A DNA stretch of 64,000 bases from DASCOT01 sp965197275 (GTDB lineage Bacteria > Acidobacteriota > UBA890 > WLXD01). The position numbers and the translations under genes were made by a program. Below, piece by piece: positions 16,502 to 24,127 of the stretch (positions within the stretch are counted from its first letter, which is position 1; each line of letters begins with the position of its first letter). Below the pieces are notes generated by a model. It searched no databases. It was not told the origin of the DNA and saw only the letters and a program-made list of their open reading frames with translations. The stretch is taken from assembly GCA_965197275.1 (NCBI GenBank), contig CBDAMQ010000019.1:1-64000 (forward strand), given 5' to 3'.

Positions 16502-18421
16502 TCACTCCGCAGTGAATGCGAGCAGTACGTTCCCGGCAAGAGCGTTGGTCACCGTGTAGCCGGAACCGATCAGCAGCAGGCCATCCACGACAACGGGGCC
16601 GGCGCTTCCGATTCCGCCCCCGTAGCCTTCAACCCCGTTGACCGTTTCGAACTCCCGATGGGTGTCGTAGCTCCACAGGATCCGGCCATCGTCGTCGGCG
16701 AACGCGTACAACATGCCGTCTCTGCCGCCGGCAAAGATGGCACCCGGAATACCCGTCGCCGCCGCGTGCAGTCCGCCGTCGCATCGGCCACCGTACTCCG
16801 GGTCAGGGCAGTTCTCCCGCTTCGGGACGTCGGTGTACCAGACCTGCTCGCCGGTCGCGGGATCGAGCGCGATGACGCCGCCGGTCTTGTCCCGGTAGCC
16901 GAGGGGCACGTAGTACAGGCTCCCGTCGTCGACGTTGCCGAAGCCGCCGATATTGACAGCGACCCGGCGAGCTCCGGTTCCCGGCCAATCCTCGGGCATC
17001 TTCTGCCACACCAGGGCTCCCCCGCGGTCGGGATCGAAGGCGGTGGTTCTCCTGCTCTCCTGTTGAACGATCACCACACGCTGGCCGTCGGGCAGCGTGT
17101 GAAGAATCGGCGAAGAGGGCACGTCATCGCTGATCCCGAATACAGAACCGGGACACTCGCGCTCACGTTCCTCAGGTGTTCTGCCGCATCCACCCGGAGA
17201 GGAGTCGTCGGCCAATAATTGCCGGTGCCAGCGGTGCTCGCCGGTATCGAGGTCGAGAGCAACAAGCGCGTCCGTGAAGCCGCCGTCGCGCTCCGGGGCA
17301 TGGATATAGGCATTGCCGGTGCCGAAATACAGCGCTCGCCGCTCTCGATCGATGGTCGGCGTGCTCCACACCGCCGCCCCGGCCGGGGCATACAGCAAGG
17401 TGCCCTGCGAGGTCTCTCGGAGAGGGCTCGGCCGCTCGAGGAACATCGGCGTCTTCCAGATCTGTCGTCCACTGGATGTGTCCAGCGCCGTGATGCTGCC
17501 CTGGAAGGTGCAGCATTCGTAAGACAGATTCGGCCCTGCGACCTCCTCCCATGAGCTCATCGGGACGTACAGGCGGCCAGAGTCCTCGTCGAGCACCGGC
17601 GTCGCTCTGATCTTGGCCCCGGTCGGATGATCCTCGATGCGGGTGCTCCAGAGCTCGCTCCCGGTCTCGGCATCGAGGGCATACGCCGTGCCCTTCCAAT
17701 CACCGAAATAGGCTGCGTACCGCGCCTCTGGGTGGTCAGTTGCCCCGAGGATGATCCCGGACGCAATGGCGGTCTCGGCCTCGAACGACCAATGTACGCA
17801 CGCGGTCGCTGCATCCAGGGCGTAGACCATGCCGTTGTCGCTGCCTACGAACACCCACCCGCCGGCAATCGTCGGTGGTGCCCACGCCGACACTGCATCC
17901 GGAAACCCGAATGCCCATTTGAGCTTCAAGCGCGGCACTTGCTCCGCGGTCAGTCCCGCCGCCGCGGTCGGTTGGAAGCGCGCGTTGCCGCCCGCATCAG
18001 GGCTCCAGCCGTTCCACCGTGGCCCGGTCGTCGGATCAGCCAGCCGCATCGAGCTCGGGCAGCGGTTGGGCATCGCGTCGGCTGTGCGATCCGCGATGTT
18101 GCCGAACGGGCGGCCGGAGACGAATGTCGCCAGTCCACGCAGCTCATCGTCCGTCAATCCCTCAGCGTTCGGGGCCATCACGCCGCCGTCGGCGAGCGCC
18201 TCGTAGATCCGTTCAGGCGTCAGTCGGGCCAACGTGTCTCGGCTCGGCCCTCGTTCCTCGGCGCTCAGTGCTCGATTGTCATGACACACTGCGCAGCGCC
18301 TCTCGAAAAGGCGGAAGGTGGTGTCGTTGGTGATCTGCCCGGATGCGACACCAGGCCACAAGAAAACGCCCACCGACACCGCAATCGGGAGTGCCCTCAG
18401 TCGCCAAGCGTCTTTCAGCAT
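16502..18421 (-). CDS. Secreted cytochrome c-PQQ propeller fusion, PVA dehydrogenase-like
   Basis: The chosen start MLKDAWRLR (ATG 18421) gives a clean signal peptide ending near GVASGQ. An N-terminal class I cytochrome c domain follows, with haem motif CAVCH at about residue 43 and a candidate Met ligand in GGVMAPN. The rest is an eight-bladed-type PQQ propeller with repeated YALDAxTG/W motifs (MVYALDAATACVHW, TAYALDAETGSELW, VIALDPATGEQVW). A Cys pair (YECCTFQG) sits where quinoproteins often have vicinal cysteines. This layout is that of polyvinyl alcohol dehydrogenases and similar periplasmic alcohol oxidases, with electrons passing from PQQ to the built-in haem. The substrate is inferred only by resemblance. 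An upstream ATG at 18466 would spoil the signal peptide. Confidence 0.82.
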   Translation of the reverse strand: MLKDAWRLRALPIAVSVGVFLWPGVASGQITNDTTFRLFERRCAVCHDNRALSAEERGPSRDTLARLTPERIYEALADGGVMAPNAEGLTDDELRGLATFVSGRPFGNIADRTADAMPNRCPSSMRLADPTTGPRWNGWSPDAGGNARFQPTAAAGLTAEQVPRLKLKWAFGFPDAVSAWAPPTIAGGWVFVGSDNGMVYALDAATACVHWSFEAETAIASGIILGATDHPEARYAAYFGDWKGTAYALDAETGSELWSTRIEDHPTGAKIRATPVLDEDSGRLYVPMSSWEEVAGPNLSYECCTFQGSITALDTSSGRQIWKTPMFLERPSPLRETSQGTLLYAPAGAAVWSTPTIDRERRALYFGTGNAYIHAPERDGGFTDALVALDLDTGEHRWHRQLLADDSSPGGCGRTPEERERECPGSVFGISDDVPSSPILHTLPDGQRVVIVQQESRRTTAFDPDRGGALVWQKMPEDWPGTGARRVAVNIGGFGNVDDGSLYYVPLGYRDKTGGVIALDPATGEQVWYTDVPKRENCPDPEYGGRCDGGLHAAATGIPGAIFAGGRDGMLYAFADDDGRILWSYDTHREFETVNGVEGYGGGIGSAGPVVVDGLLLIGSGYTVTNALAGNVLLAFTAE

Positions 18422-18641
18422 CCGAGCCTCACTCAGCACGCTCACAACAGGGCAGATGCGAATCATCGGATTATATGCGGGACTGCTGATCGGCCTACCG
18501 TCTATCGAACTTACGTCAGGTCCGACCCGATCGCCATCGAGCCTTACCGCGTCTTTGCCTATTCCCTGCCTAATCGCCTGATCATCTTACCCGGAAGGCG
18601 GGGCGTCCCATGATCCGACGGCTGGACGAGGCGACTTCACA

Positions 18642-19106
18642 TCAGCCGACCTGGTTTGACGGCAGCTTGACGAGCTCGAACCAGTATTCCGTTAGCCCCT
18701 GCACAACCCGTTGAAGACCGGCGAACGTCACCGGCTTCGTGATGTACGAGCTGACACCGCTGTTGTACGTACCGAGGACGTCCTCTTCGGCTTGTGAGGT
18801 GGTTAGTGCCACGACCGGAATACGGCGGAGATCGGGATTGCTCTTGATCTCCTCGAGGGCTTCCCGTCCGTCCTTCCTGGGCATGTTCAGGTCCAACAGG
18901 ATGAGCTGCGGCTGATCTGGCGGCGACCGATCTTCGTAGGCGCCATTGCAGTTGAGGTAGTCCAGCAACTCCTGTCCGTCCTCGACACAGACGAGATTGT
19001 TGGCCAAGCGGGCCTCTTCGAACGCCTCCTTGACCATCATGCGATCTTCTTCGTCGTCCTCGGCAAGCACGATCGTGACCGGATTGGTGCGGTTGGTTGT
19101 GAGCAT
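18642..19106 (-). CDS. Single-domain response regulator (Rcp1-like)
   Basis: With ATG 19106 as start the protein is 154 residues and consists of one receiver domain only: acidic pocket AEDDEED, phospho-acceptor Asp72 in LILLDLNMPRKDG, Thr/Ser in VVALTTS and Lys in YITKPV. There is no output domain. The gene begins inside the last 70 bp of the histidine kinase gene, so the two are translationally coupled. Rcp1-type regulators of this kind usually pair with bacteriophytochrome-like or PAS kinases, which fits the neighbour. The longer open frame to 19349 is antisense-biased, arginine-rich and lies inside the kinase gene, so it was not used. Confidence 0.9.
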   Translation of the reverse strand: MLTTNRTNPVTIVLAEDDEEDRMMVKEAFEEARLANNLVCVEDGQELLDYLNCNGAYEDRSPPDQPQLILLDLNMPRKDGREALEEIKSNPDLRRIPVVALTTSQAEEDVLGTYNSGVSSYITKPVTFAGLQRVVQGLTEYWFELVKLPSNQVG

Positions 19107-20458
19107 GGTGACGCTTCCTGGTTGGCTTGATGGAGCGGTAGAGTGAAGGTGAACGTCGAGCCCTGACCGCAGCTGCTTTGCGCAGTGATGCGGCCGCGGT
19201 GACGCTCGACGATTCTGCGGCTGATCGCGAGTCCGATTCCGGTGCCTTCGTACTGGCTCCGGCCGTGCAAGCGCTGGAAGATCTGAAAGATACGGTCGCC
19301 GAATTTCTTGTCGAAGCCGATACCGTTGTCCTCGACCGAGATCCGGCAATGCTCGCCGTCGTGAACGCTGCCCTTTCTATCTCGTCGGACGACCGCGCTT
19401 CGGATCGTTATGACCGGCGCCGTTTCCTCACGACGGAACTTCAGCGCGTTGCCGATGAGGTTTTGCATCAGCTGCCTCATCTGGGACGGGTCAGCGTCGA
19501 TGGTTGGTAGGTCTTTCGCGTCGATGTGTGCACCCTCGCTCTGGATTCGCAGCTCGAGATCGGAAGTCACCTCGCGCAGGACCTCTCCGAGGTCGACGGG
19601 AACGAATGGCTGGGCGTTCGTTGTAACTCGCGCGTACGTCAGGAGGTTGTCGATCAACGTCCGCATCCTGGTCGTCGCGTTGAGCATCCGGTTCAGATAG
19701 TCGAGTCCTCGATCGCCGAGCTCATCTCCCTGTCGCGTCTTCAATCGATCACCGAACGCCTGGATCTTTCGCAGTGGCTCCTGGAGGTCGTGCGAAGCGA
19801 CGAAGGCGAAGTGTTCGAGCTCGGCGTTGGAGCGAGCCAGATCCGCCGCCTTGCGCTCCAGGGCCGTCCTGATCACTTCGCGCTCGGTGAGGTCATGGAA
19901 CGACGTCAGAACGCTTGGCCTCCCCTGGTACACGAGCGGGGCATTGCTGATGTCCGCGGTCAGGACAGAGCCATCGAGGTGTTCGAACCTGGCCTCATAG
20001 CGCGCCGGCACGACCTCTCCTCGTAAACGAGCTTTCCTTCGCTCGTCGATCATCTTGAGATCTTCGTCCGCGATGATACCGGCCAGCGGCAGCCCGATCG
20101 GGGCCAGCTTATCCGCGAAGCCGAACATGTCCGCGAACGCCTGATTGACATAGACCAGCGTTGCGTCGGTGTTGATACAAAGAGGCTCCAGATTCGCCTC
20201 CACTATCGTTTGGTACTGGTCCTCGGTCTGCTGAAGCTGGATCTGGAGCGCTTGCCGTTGACCCTCCAGGCTCCGCGTGCGAAGGGTGGTGGCCAACCAA
20301 CCGAGCGCAACACCGAGAACCAGGACGGCATTCACGCTTGCCGAAAGGTCGGCGCCGCCGACCCAGGTCGAGGCTTGCAGCAGCAGGCTGGAAAGGACCG
20401 CGAACGCCGCCAGCACCAAACACGAGCGTTTCGTCCAATGAGTGGCAAGGTCTGTCAT
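19037..20458 (-). CDS. Membrane PAS-domain sensor histidine kinase
   Basis: 473 residues. Two N-terminal membrane helices (about 12-32 and 38-58) are followed by a PAS domain (~75-195, with NQAFADMFGF), a short coiled segment, the H-box SHDLQEPLRKI (phospho-His near residue 220), the N-box NLIGNALKFR, G1 VEDNGIGFD, F-box IFQIFQRLH and G2 GTGIGLAISR. The H-box subtype and the partner single-domain regulator match phytochrome/Rcp-like systems; there is no chromophore-binding domain here. The last ~23 residues overlap the regulator gene. It lies 37 bp downstream of the EAL gene, so the three form one transcription unit. Confidence 0.92.
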   Translation of the reverse strand: MTDLATHWTKRSCLVLAAFAVLSSLLLQASTWVGGADLSASVNAVLVLGVALGWLATTLRTRSLEGQRQALQIQLQQTEDQYQTIVEANLEPLCINTDATLVYVNQAFADMFGFADKLAPIGLPLAGIIADEDLKMIDERRKARLRGEVVPARYEARFEHLDGSVLTADISNAPLVYQGRPSVLTSFHDLTEREVIRTALERKAADLARSNAELEHFAFVASHDLQEPLRKIQAFGDRLKTRQGDELGDRGLDYLNRMLNATTRMRTLIDNLLTYARVTTNAQPFVPVDLGEVLREVTSDLELRIQSEGAHIDAKDLPTIDADPSQMRQLMQNLIGNALKFRREETAPVITIRSAVVRRDRKGSVHDGEHCRISVEDNGIGFDKKFGDRIFQIFQRLHGRSQYEGTGIGLAISRRIVERHRGRITAQSSCGQGSTFTFTLPLHQANQEASPCSQPTAPIRSRSCLPRTTKKIA

Positions 20459-20495
20459 GGGGCACCTGTTGCAGACGTAAACGACGGATCCGCGA

Positions 20496-21455
20496 TCATG
20501 CGGCCGCGGCGTGGCGGAGTGGGGCGCGGCCGTTCCCCCGCAGCACGTCCTCGATGGAAGATGAGGGCCCCGGCCTGCCTAGCAGGAACCCCTGAGCAGC
20601 GTGGCATCGACGGGAACGCAGATAATCCAGCTGCGATCGTCGCTCAACGCCCTCGGCCACCACTCGCAGTCGCAATGCCTGTGCCATTGCGAGGATTGCC
20701 TCGACGATACCGCGGCGTTCTGCATCGACGTCGATGTCGCGAATGAACGAGCGATCGATCTTGAGGATGTCGGGCTTGGCCTTGTGGAGATAGCTGAGCG
20801 ATGAGTATCCAGTGCCGAAATCGTCCAGGGCCAAGCGCAGACCCAGGTCCCTCAGCTCCCCGAACACCCCCTCCGTGATCTCGATGTCCTCCATCAAGAG
20901 AGTCTCGGTTAGCTCGAGCTGTAGCGACTCCGCACCCAATCCGAACTCGTCGAGTATCGCGCCCACCGAAGCGGCGAAGTTGGGGCAACGGAGTTGTACG
21001 GCCGAGACATTCACCGCCACACAGACCTGACCCAGGCCCTGGTCCTTCCACATCCGGGACTGAGCGCATGCGGTTCGCAGCGCCCATTCACCCAGCGGTC
21101 CGATCAGGCCGCTCTCCTCGGCCACGCCGATAAAGCGACCCGGCGCGACATTGCCGAGGGTGTGATGCCGCCAGCGAATCAACGCCTCGACAGCTATGAG
21201 GCGCTGCGTGTCGATCTCGAAGATGGGTTGATAATGAAGTCTGATCTCATCCCGATCCAATGCCCCGGCAAGGGCACCTTCGAGCTCCAAGCGATCCTGC
21301 GCGTCGAGTTCGAGCCCCTCGGTGAAGAACTGGGAGTTATCATGCACGGCGCCAACGACGCGCGCGTTCCCCCGGAGCAGGCGGTGGAGTTTTACCAGGC
21401 GCTGCGCGATCTGGGTAAGGACGTCACCTATGTGTCGTATCCGCGCCAAGGACAC
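20496..21455 (-). CDS. EAL-domain c-di-GMP phosphodiesterase, N-terminally truncated
   Basis: The EAL domain (from about residue 53, RLELEGALAGALDRDEIRLH) carries VEALIRW, NVSAVQLR, the ELTETLLMED block, DDFGTGYSSL, KIDRSFIRDI and VAEGVERR, i.e. the metal and catalytic residues expected for c-di-GMP hydrolysis. In most proteins with the preceding segment FFTEGLELDAQDRLELE, a GGDEF domain stands upstream. Here residues before ~43 match nothing and read antisense through an S9 peptidase fragment on the other strand. The gene has thus lost its 5' part at about 21330. The GTG/ATG at 21455 is only formal. It leads the operon with the histidine kinase and response regulator. Confidence 0.85.
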   Translation of the reverse strand: MSLARIRHIGDVLTQIAQRLVKLHRLLRGNARVVGAVHDNSQFFTEGLELDAQDRLELEGALAGALDRDEIRLHYQPIFEIDTQRLIAVEALIRWRHHTLGNVAPGRFIGVAEESGLIGPLGEWALRTACAQSRMWKDQGLGQVCVAVNVSAVQLRCPNFAASVGAILDEFGLGAESLQLELTETLLMEDIEITEGVFGELRDLGLRLALDDFGTGYSSLSYLHKAKPDILKIDRSFIRDIDVDAERRGIVEAILAMAQALRLRVVAEGVERRSQLDYLRSRRCHAAQGFLLGRPGPSSSIEDVLRGNGRAPLRHAAAA

Positions 21456-21680
21456 GGAATCGGTGAGCCGCGGCTACAGATGGACCGTTTGCGTCGCTAC
21501 GTGTGTGCTTTCACCAATGCCGTGGGCATGGCGGCGACCACCGAGCAGTGCGACGGCGGCGTGCCGGCGATGGCAACCGAGGATGAGGAGGAAGACGACG
21601 AAACGGCCGCCGCATCAGGTGACGGTGCAGCGGCGGACGGGCTCGATGCCGGGATCCTTCGGGTGATTGAGCCCGACTAG
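21329..21680 (+). pseudogene. C-terminal fragment of an S9 (prolyl oligopeptidase-type) peptidase
   Basis: From about 21329 the plus strand encodes IMHGANDARVPPEQAVEFYQ and PRQGHGIGEP, i.e. the regions with the catalytic Asp and His of S9 family alpha/beta hydrolases, then an acidic tail ending at TAG 21680. The propeller and the Ser nucleophile are absent: upstream of 21329 the strand is antisense to the EAL gene. About 115 residues of a protein that is normally 600 or more remain. It shares the CTAG stop bases with the convergent VCBS gene. Confidence 0.8.
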
Positions 21681-22921
21681 CTGCCCAGGTTCTCGTACCA
21701 GCGGATCTTGCCGCTGCTGCCGGTGCACACCAGGTCGGGGCGGGCGTCGCCGTTGATATCGCCGCCGACGCAGCCGTTCATCGCGAGCTCGTCTTCGATC
21801 CGCGCATAGGTCCATTCGCCGGTTGCCGGTTCGTCGGGGGAGAAGAACACGTGAACGCCCGGCGTGTCGTCCGGTCCGTACTCGGTGACCTGCGGGTCGT
21901 CGTTGGCGACGATGTCGACCCGGCGGTCGCCGTTGAGGTCGAGAACGGCGATCTCGTGCCCCCTGGTGACCGCATCGAAGATGACGCGTCGCTGCCACTC
22001 GCCTCCAGACTCGGTGTAGACGACGACCTCGTTGCCGTGCCACGGCTCGACCGATGCCACCACGCGCTCGCCGGCGCTCATCCCCGTGCCGACATCGCTG
22101 GCGCCGAGCCTGGGGGCCGCCTCTACATGCCCGTTCGAGATGATCTCGCGCTCGAACGTCATCGCGTCACTTAGGCCGATCGCACGGTACAGCCAGATCC
22201 CTCCGAAGCTCGCAACGAGCACCTGGTCGCGGCTGCCGGGATCCCACCGCACCGTGCGCACGCGATGGATGACGCCGGGAACGTCGGCGTCGGCGATGAT
22301 GCCGCGCGCCCAGTCGTCCTGGCCGTACCAGAAGATCGACGCCTGGTCCTGGTCGTAGGTCGGCGACAGGCTCCCGGGTCCGATGAGCGGGGCGTTGACC
22401 AGCTCCAGGTCGCCGTCGCCGTCGAGATCGGCCCAGGTGACGTGATGCGAGGTCGCGAAGCTGTCGATGGGCTCGACACTCCAGCGCGCTCTCGGATCTC
22501 CCTGGGATCGCGCGATCCAGTTGATTCCCTCGCTGTTGGCCGCCTGCATCGCGAACGCGCTCTGCAGCGCCACCTCGGGTATGCCATCGCCGTCGAGATC
22601 CGCCATCGCCTTATTTACGATGCCGGGCATGTCGGCGACGATCACGTGGCGCTCCCAACCGGGATTCTCGTGCCACGCCAGCTCTGGCTCGCTGGTGGAG
22701 TTGGCCATGACGTCGAGCCGGCCGTCGTTGTTGAAGTCGGCCACGTCGACGGCGTAGCCGTTGCGGATGTCGCCGATGTCGTGCGCCTGGAACCGGACGG
22801 GTCCGGCTGGCGGGGTCCCGTCGAGTGGGCTTCCGGATTCCTGGGACGGCCCGCCGTCGGGAGCAGCGCATCCGGCCAGCGCGGCGACTACGGCGAGACC
22901 GAGGGTCGGGATGCGGAACAT
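21677..22921 (-). CDS. VCBS/FG-GAP repeat lipoprotein
   Basis: With ATG 22921 the protein starts MFRIPTLGLAVVAALAGCAA: a lipoprotein signal with lipobox LAGC, so it is probably anchored in the outer membrane facing the periplasm or the outside. The ~390 mature residues contain several calcium-binding FG-GAP-type repeats (DFNNDGRLDVMAN, DLDGDGIPEVAL, DLDGDGDLELVN, DLNGDRRVDIVAN, DINGDARPDLV) that build a beta-propeller. No enzyme domain is attached. The longer open frame upstream of 22921 is proline/arginine-rich shadow sequence of the VOC gene and was discarded. Confidence 0.85.
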   Translation of the reverse strand: MFRIPTLGLAVVAALAGCAAPDGGPSQESGSPLDGTPPAGPVRFQAHDIGDIRNGYAVDVADFNNDGRLDVMANSTSEPELAWHENPGWERHVIVADMPGIVNKAMADLDGDGIPEVALQSAFAMQAANSEGINWIARSQGDPRARWSVEPIDSFATSHHVTWADLDGDGDLELVNAPLIGPGSLSPTYDQDQASIFWYGQDDWARGIIADADVPGVIHRVRTVRWDPGSRDQVLVASFGGIWLYRAIGLSDAMTFEREIISNGHVEAAPRLGASDVGTGMSAGERVVASVEPWHGNEVVVYTESGGEWQRRVIFDAVTRGHEIAVLDLNGDRRVDIVANDDPQVTEYGPDDTPGVHVFFSPDEPATGEWTYARIEDELAMNGCVGGDINGDARPDLVCTGSSGKIRWYENLGS

Positions 22922-23004
22922 CCGGTTATCGCTCGATGTCGGACAACCGCGGCGTTCGTGGCCGGCGGCCAGAGCAGCACGGGAGCCTCTGGGGCGGCCG
23001 CCCA

Positions 23005-23805
23005 TCAGTAGGCGTCGAGGCCTTCGGTCAACTCGACGCGCACACCCGCCGGATCGATGAAGAAGGCGATCGCCAGCTCGATGCTCTCGATATAGCGGTA
23101 GGGCACCTGGAACTCCACGCCGTTCGCCGCCAGCGTCTCGCAGAACGCCTCCAGGTTGTCTACCTCGAAGCCGACGTGATCGATGGCGCGGCCTTGACTG
23201 GGGTCTCGCTCGGCGCCGGAACCGTTGAAGCTGAGGTTCATGCCGGGAACGTCCGCCGTATCCGTGTGGGTCCCGCGCGCCCGCTGCACCGCCCCGAACG
23301 TGTCGATGTACCAGTTCATGAGCTCGAGATGGGCGTCGGTGAAGAAGTGCACATGATAGGCGGTCGCCTTCGCGGGCAGCGCGGTGTCCTCCTGCAGCTC
23401 GACCCGGATGCCGTCGGGGGCGATCAGATAGGCGTTGTCGAACCCCTCCGCTCCCGTGAACTCCGCTTCCACCTCCAGGCCAGCCGCGCGCCAGGCGGCG
23501 AGTACCGCGGTGATGTCGCGCACCTTGAACCCGAAGTGGTCCATCGCGTTGCCGTCGGCGTCGCCGGTCGGCTCCCGATCGCTGAGGACGATGAACATCC
23601 CGGGGAACTTGATCGTGGTCAGCGAACCCTTCTGCACCACGATCCCGTCGAAGTGTTCCACCCATAGCCGCTTGTGGAGCTCCATGTCGGCGACGTTCAG
23701 GTGCACGTGCCCGAAGCTCACGCCTGCTGCGCTGGGTTGTGCCAGCTGGGCATTCGCCGGCAAGGCGAGCAAGAGCGCCAGGGCACCGGTCACTAGCAGC
23801 CTCAT
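23005..23805 (-). CDS. Secreted VOC-superfamily (glyoxalase-like) protein with two modules
   Basis: ATG 23805 gives MRLLVTGALALLLALPANAQ, a good Sec signal peptide. Two vicinal-oxygen-chelate modules follow: the first begins GHVHLNVADMELHK and ends IRVELQEDT, the second begins AYHVHFFTDAHLELMNWY and ends VRVELTEG. His and Glu at the usual metal positions are present (HVHL, HVHF, DHVGFEV, VELTEG). VOC proteins are ring-cleavage dioxygenases, isomerases or lyases; the reaction here is unknown, and export is unusual for the family. The longer frame to 24093 crosses the promoter-terminator unit and is not credible. Confidence 0.85.
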   Translation of the reverse strand: MRLLVTGALALLLALPANAQLAQPSAAGVSFGHVHLNVADMELHKRLWVEHFDGIVVQKGSLTTIKFPGMFIVLSDREPTGDADGNAMDHFGFKVRDITAVLAAWRAAGLEVEAEFTGAEGFDNAYLIAPDGIRVELQEDTALPAKATAYHVHFFTDAHLELMNWYIDTFGAVQRARGTHTDTADVPGMNLSFNGSGAERDPSQGRAIDHVGFEVDNLEAFCETLAANGVEFQVPYRYIESIELAIAFFIDPAGVRVELTEGLDAY

Positions 23806-23982
23806 GCTTGATCCTCCGCGGGCAACGATGAAGTGCAAACGCCTGAGCGGACGCCGTCGAGCATAGGGGAATGCCCACAGACACGCGAGGGTGCAGCCGG
23901 CGGCACGATCCGATTCGGGTCGAGGAAACGAATCGAATTGTGCGCTAGAGTGCTTGCCTACGTTTTCGTGGCTAGAACAGAC

Positions 23983-24012
23983 TTGACTTCGGGTGTCGAT
24001 TTGTCGTATAAT
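23983..24012 (+). promoter_or_regulatory. Near-consensus sigma-70 promoter with no gene downstream
   Basis: The -35 box TTGACT (23983-23988) and the -10 box TATAAT (24007-24012) are separated by 18 bp. It points rightward, away from the VOC gene and against the ftcD gene. Transcription would start near 24019. It is the best promoter match I noticed in the window. Confidence 0.75.
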
Positions 24013-24018
24013 CTTCTG

Positions 24019-24066
24019 ATTGTTGCTGTGAACGCTCCGTCCGGGCAGTTGCCGGGCGGTTTTGTT
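24019..24066 (+). ncRNA. Candidate very short RNA between orphan promoter and terminator
   Basis: Between the predicted start (about 24019) and the T-run there are only ~48 nt, of which the last ~30 form the terminator hairpin. There is no start codon with a ribosome site and room for a peptide. It could be a tiny regulatory RNA, a decoy promoter, or the trimmed remnant of a longer stable-RNA gene. No known RNA family is recognised. Confidence 0.4.
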
Positions 24067-24070
24067 TTTG
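24037..24070 (+). terminator. Intrinsic terminator of the orphan transcript
   Basis: Stem CCGTCCGG (24037-24044) pairs with CCGGGCGG (24052-24059), 8 bp including one G-U, around loop GCAGTTG. TTTTGTTTTTG follows at once. Orientation is rightward, matching the promoter at 23983. Confidence 0.8.
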
Positions 24071-24127
24071 CGCTGCGCAGGCGAAGTTTTCACGCTGACG
24101 CAGGCGAAGATCGGGCCGGCTAGCGGC

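Noticed and set aside
22922..23884. N-terminal extension of the VCBS lipoprotein frame
   Set aside because: It is a shifted-frame reading of the VOC gene; the lipoprotein signal at 22921 gives a natural start.
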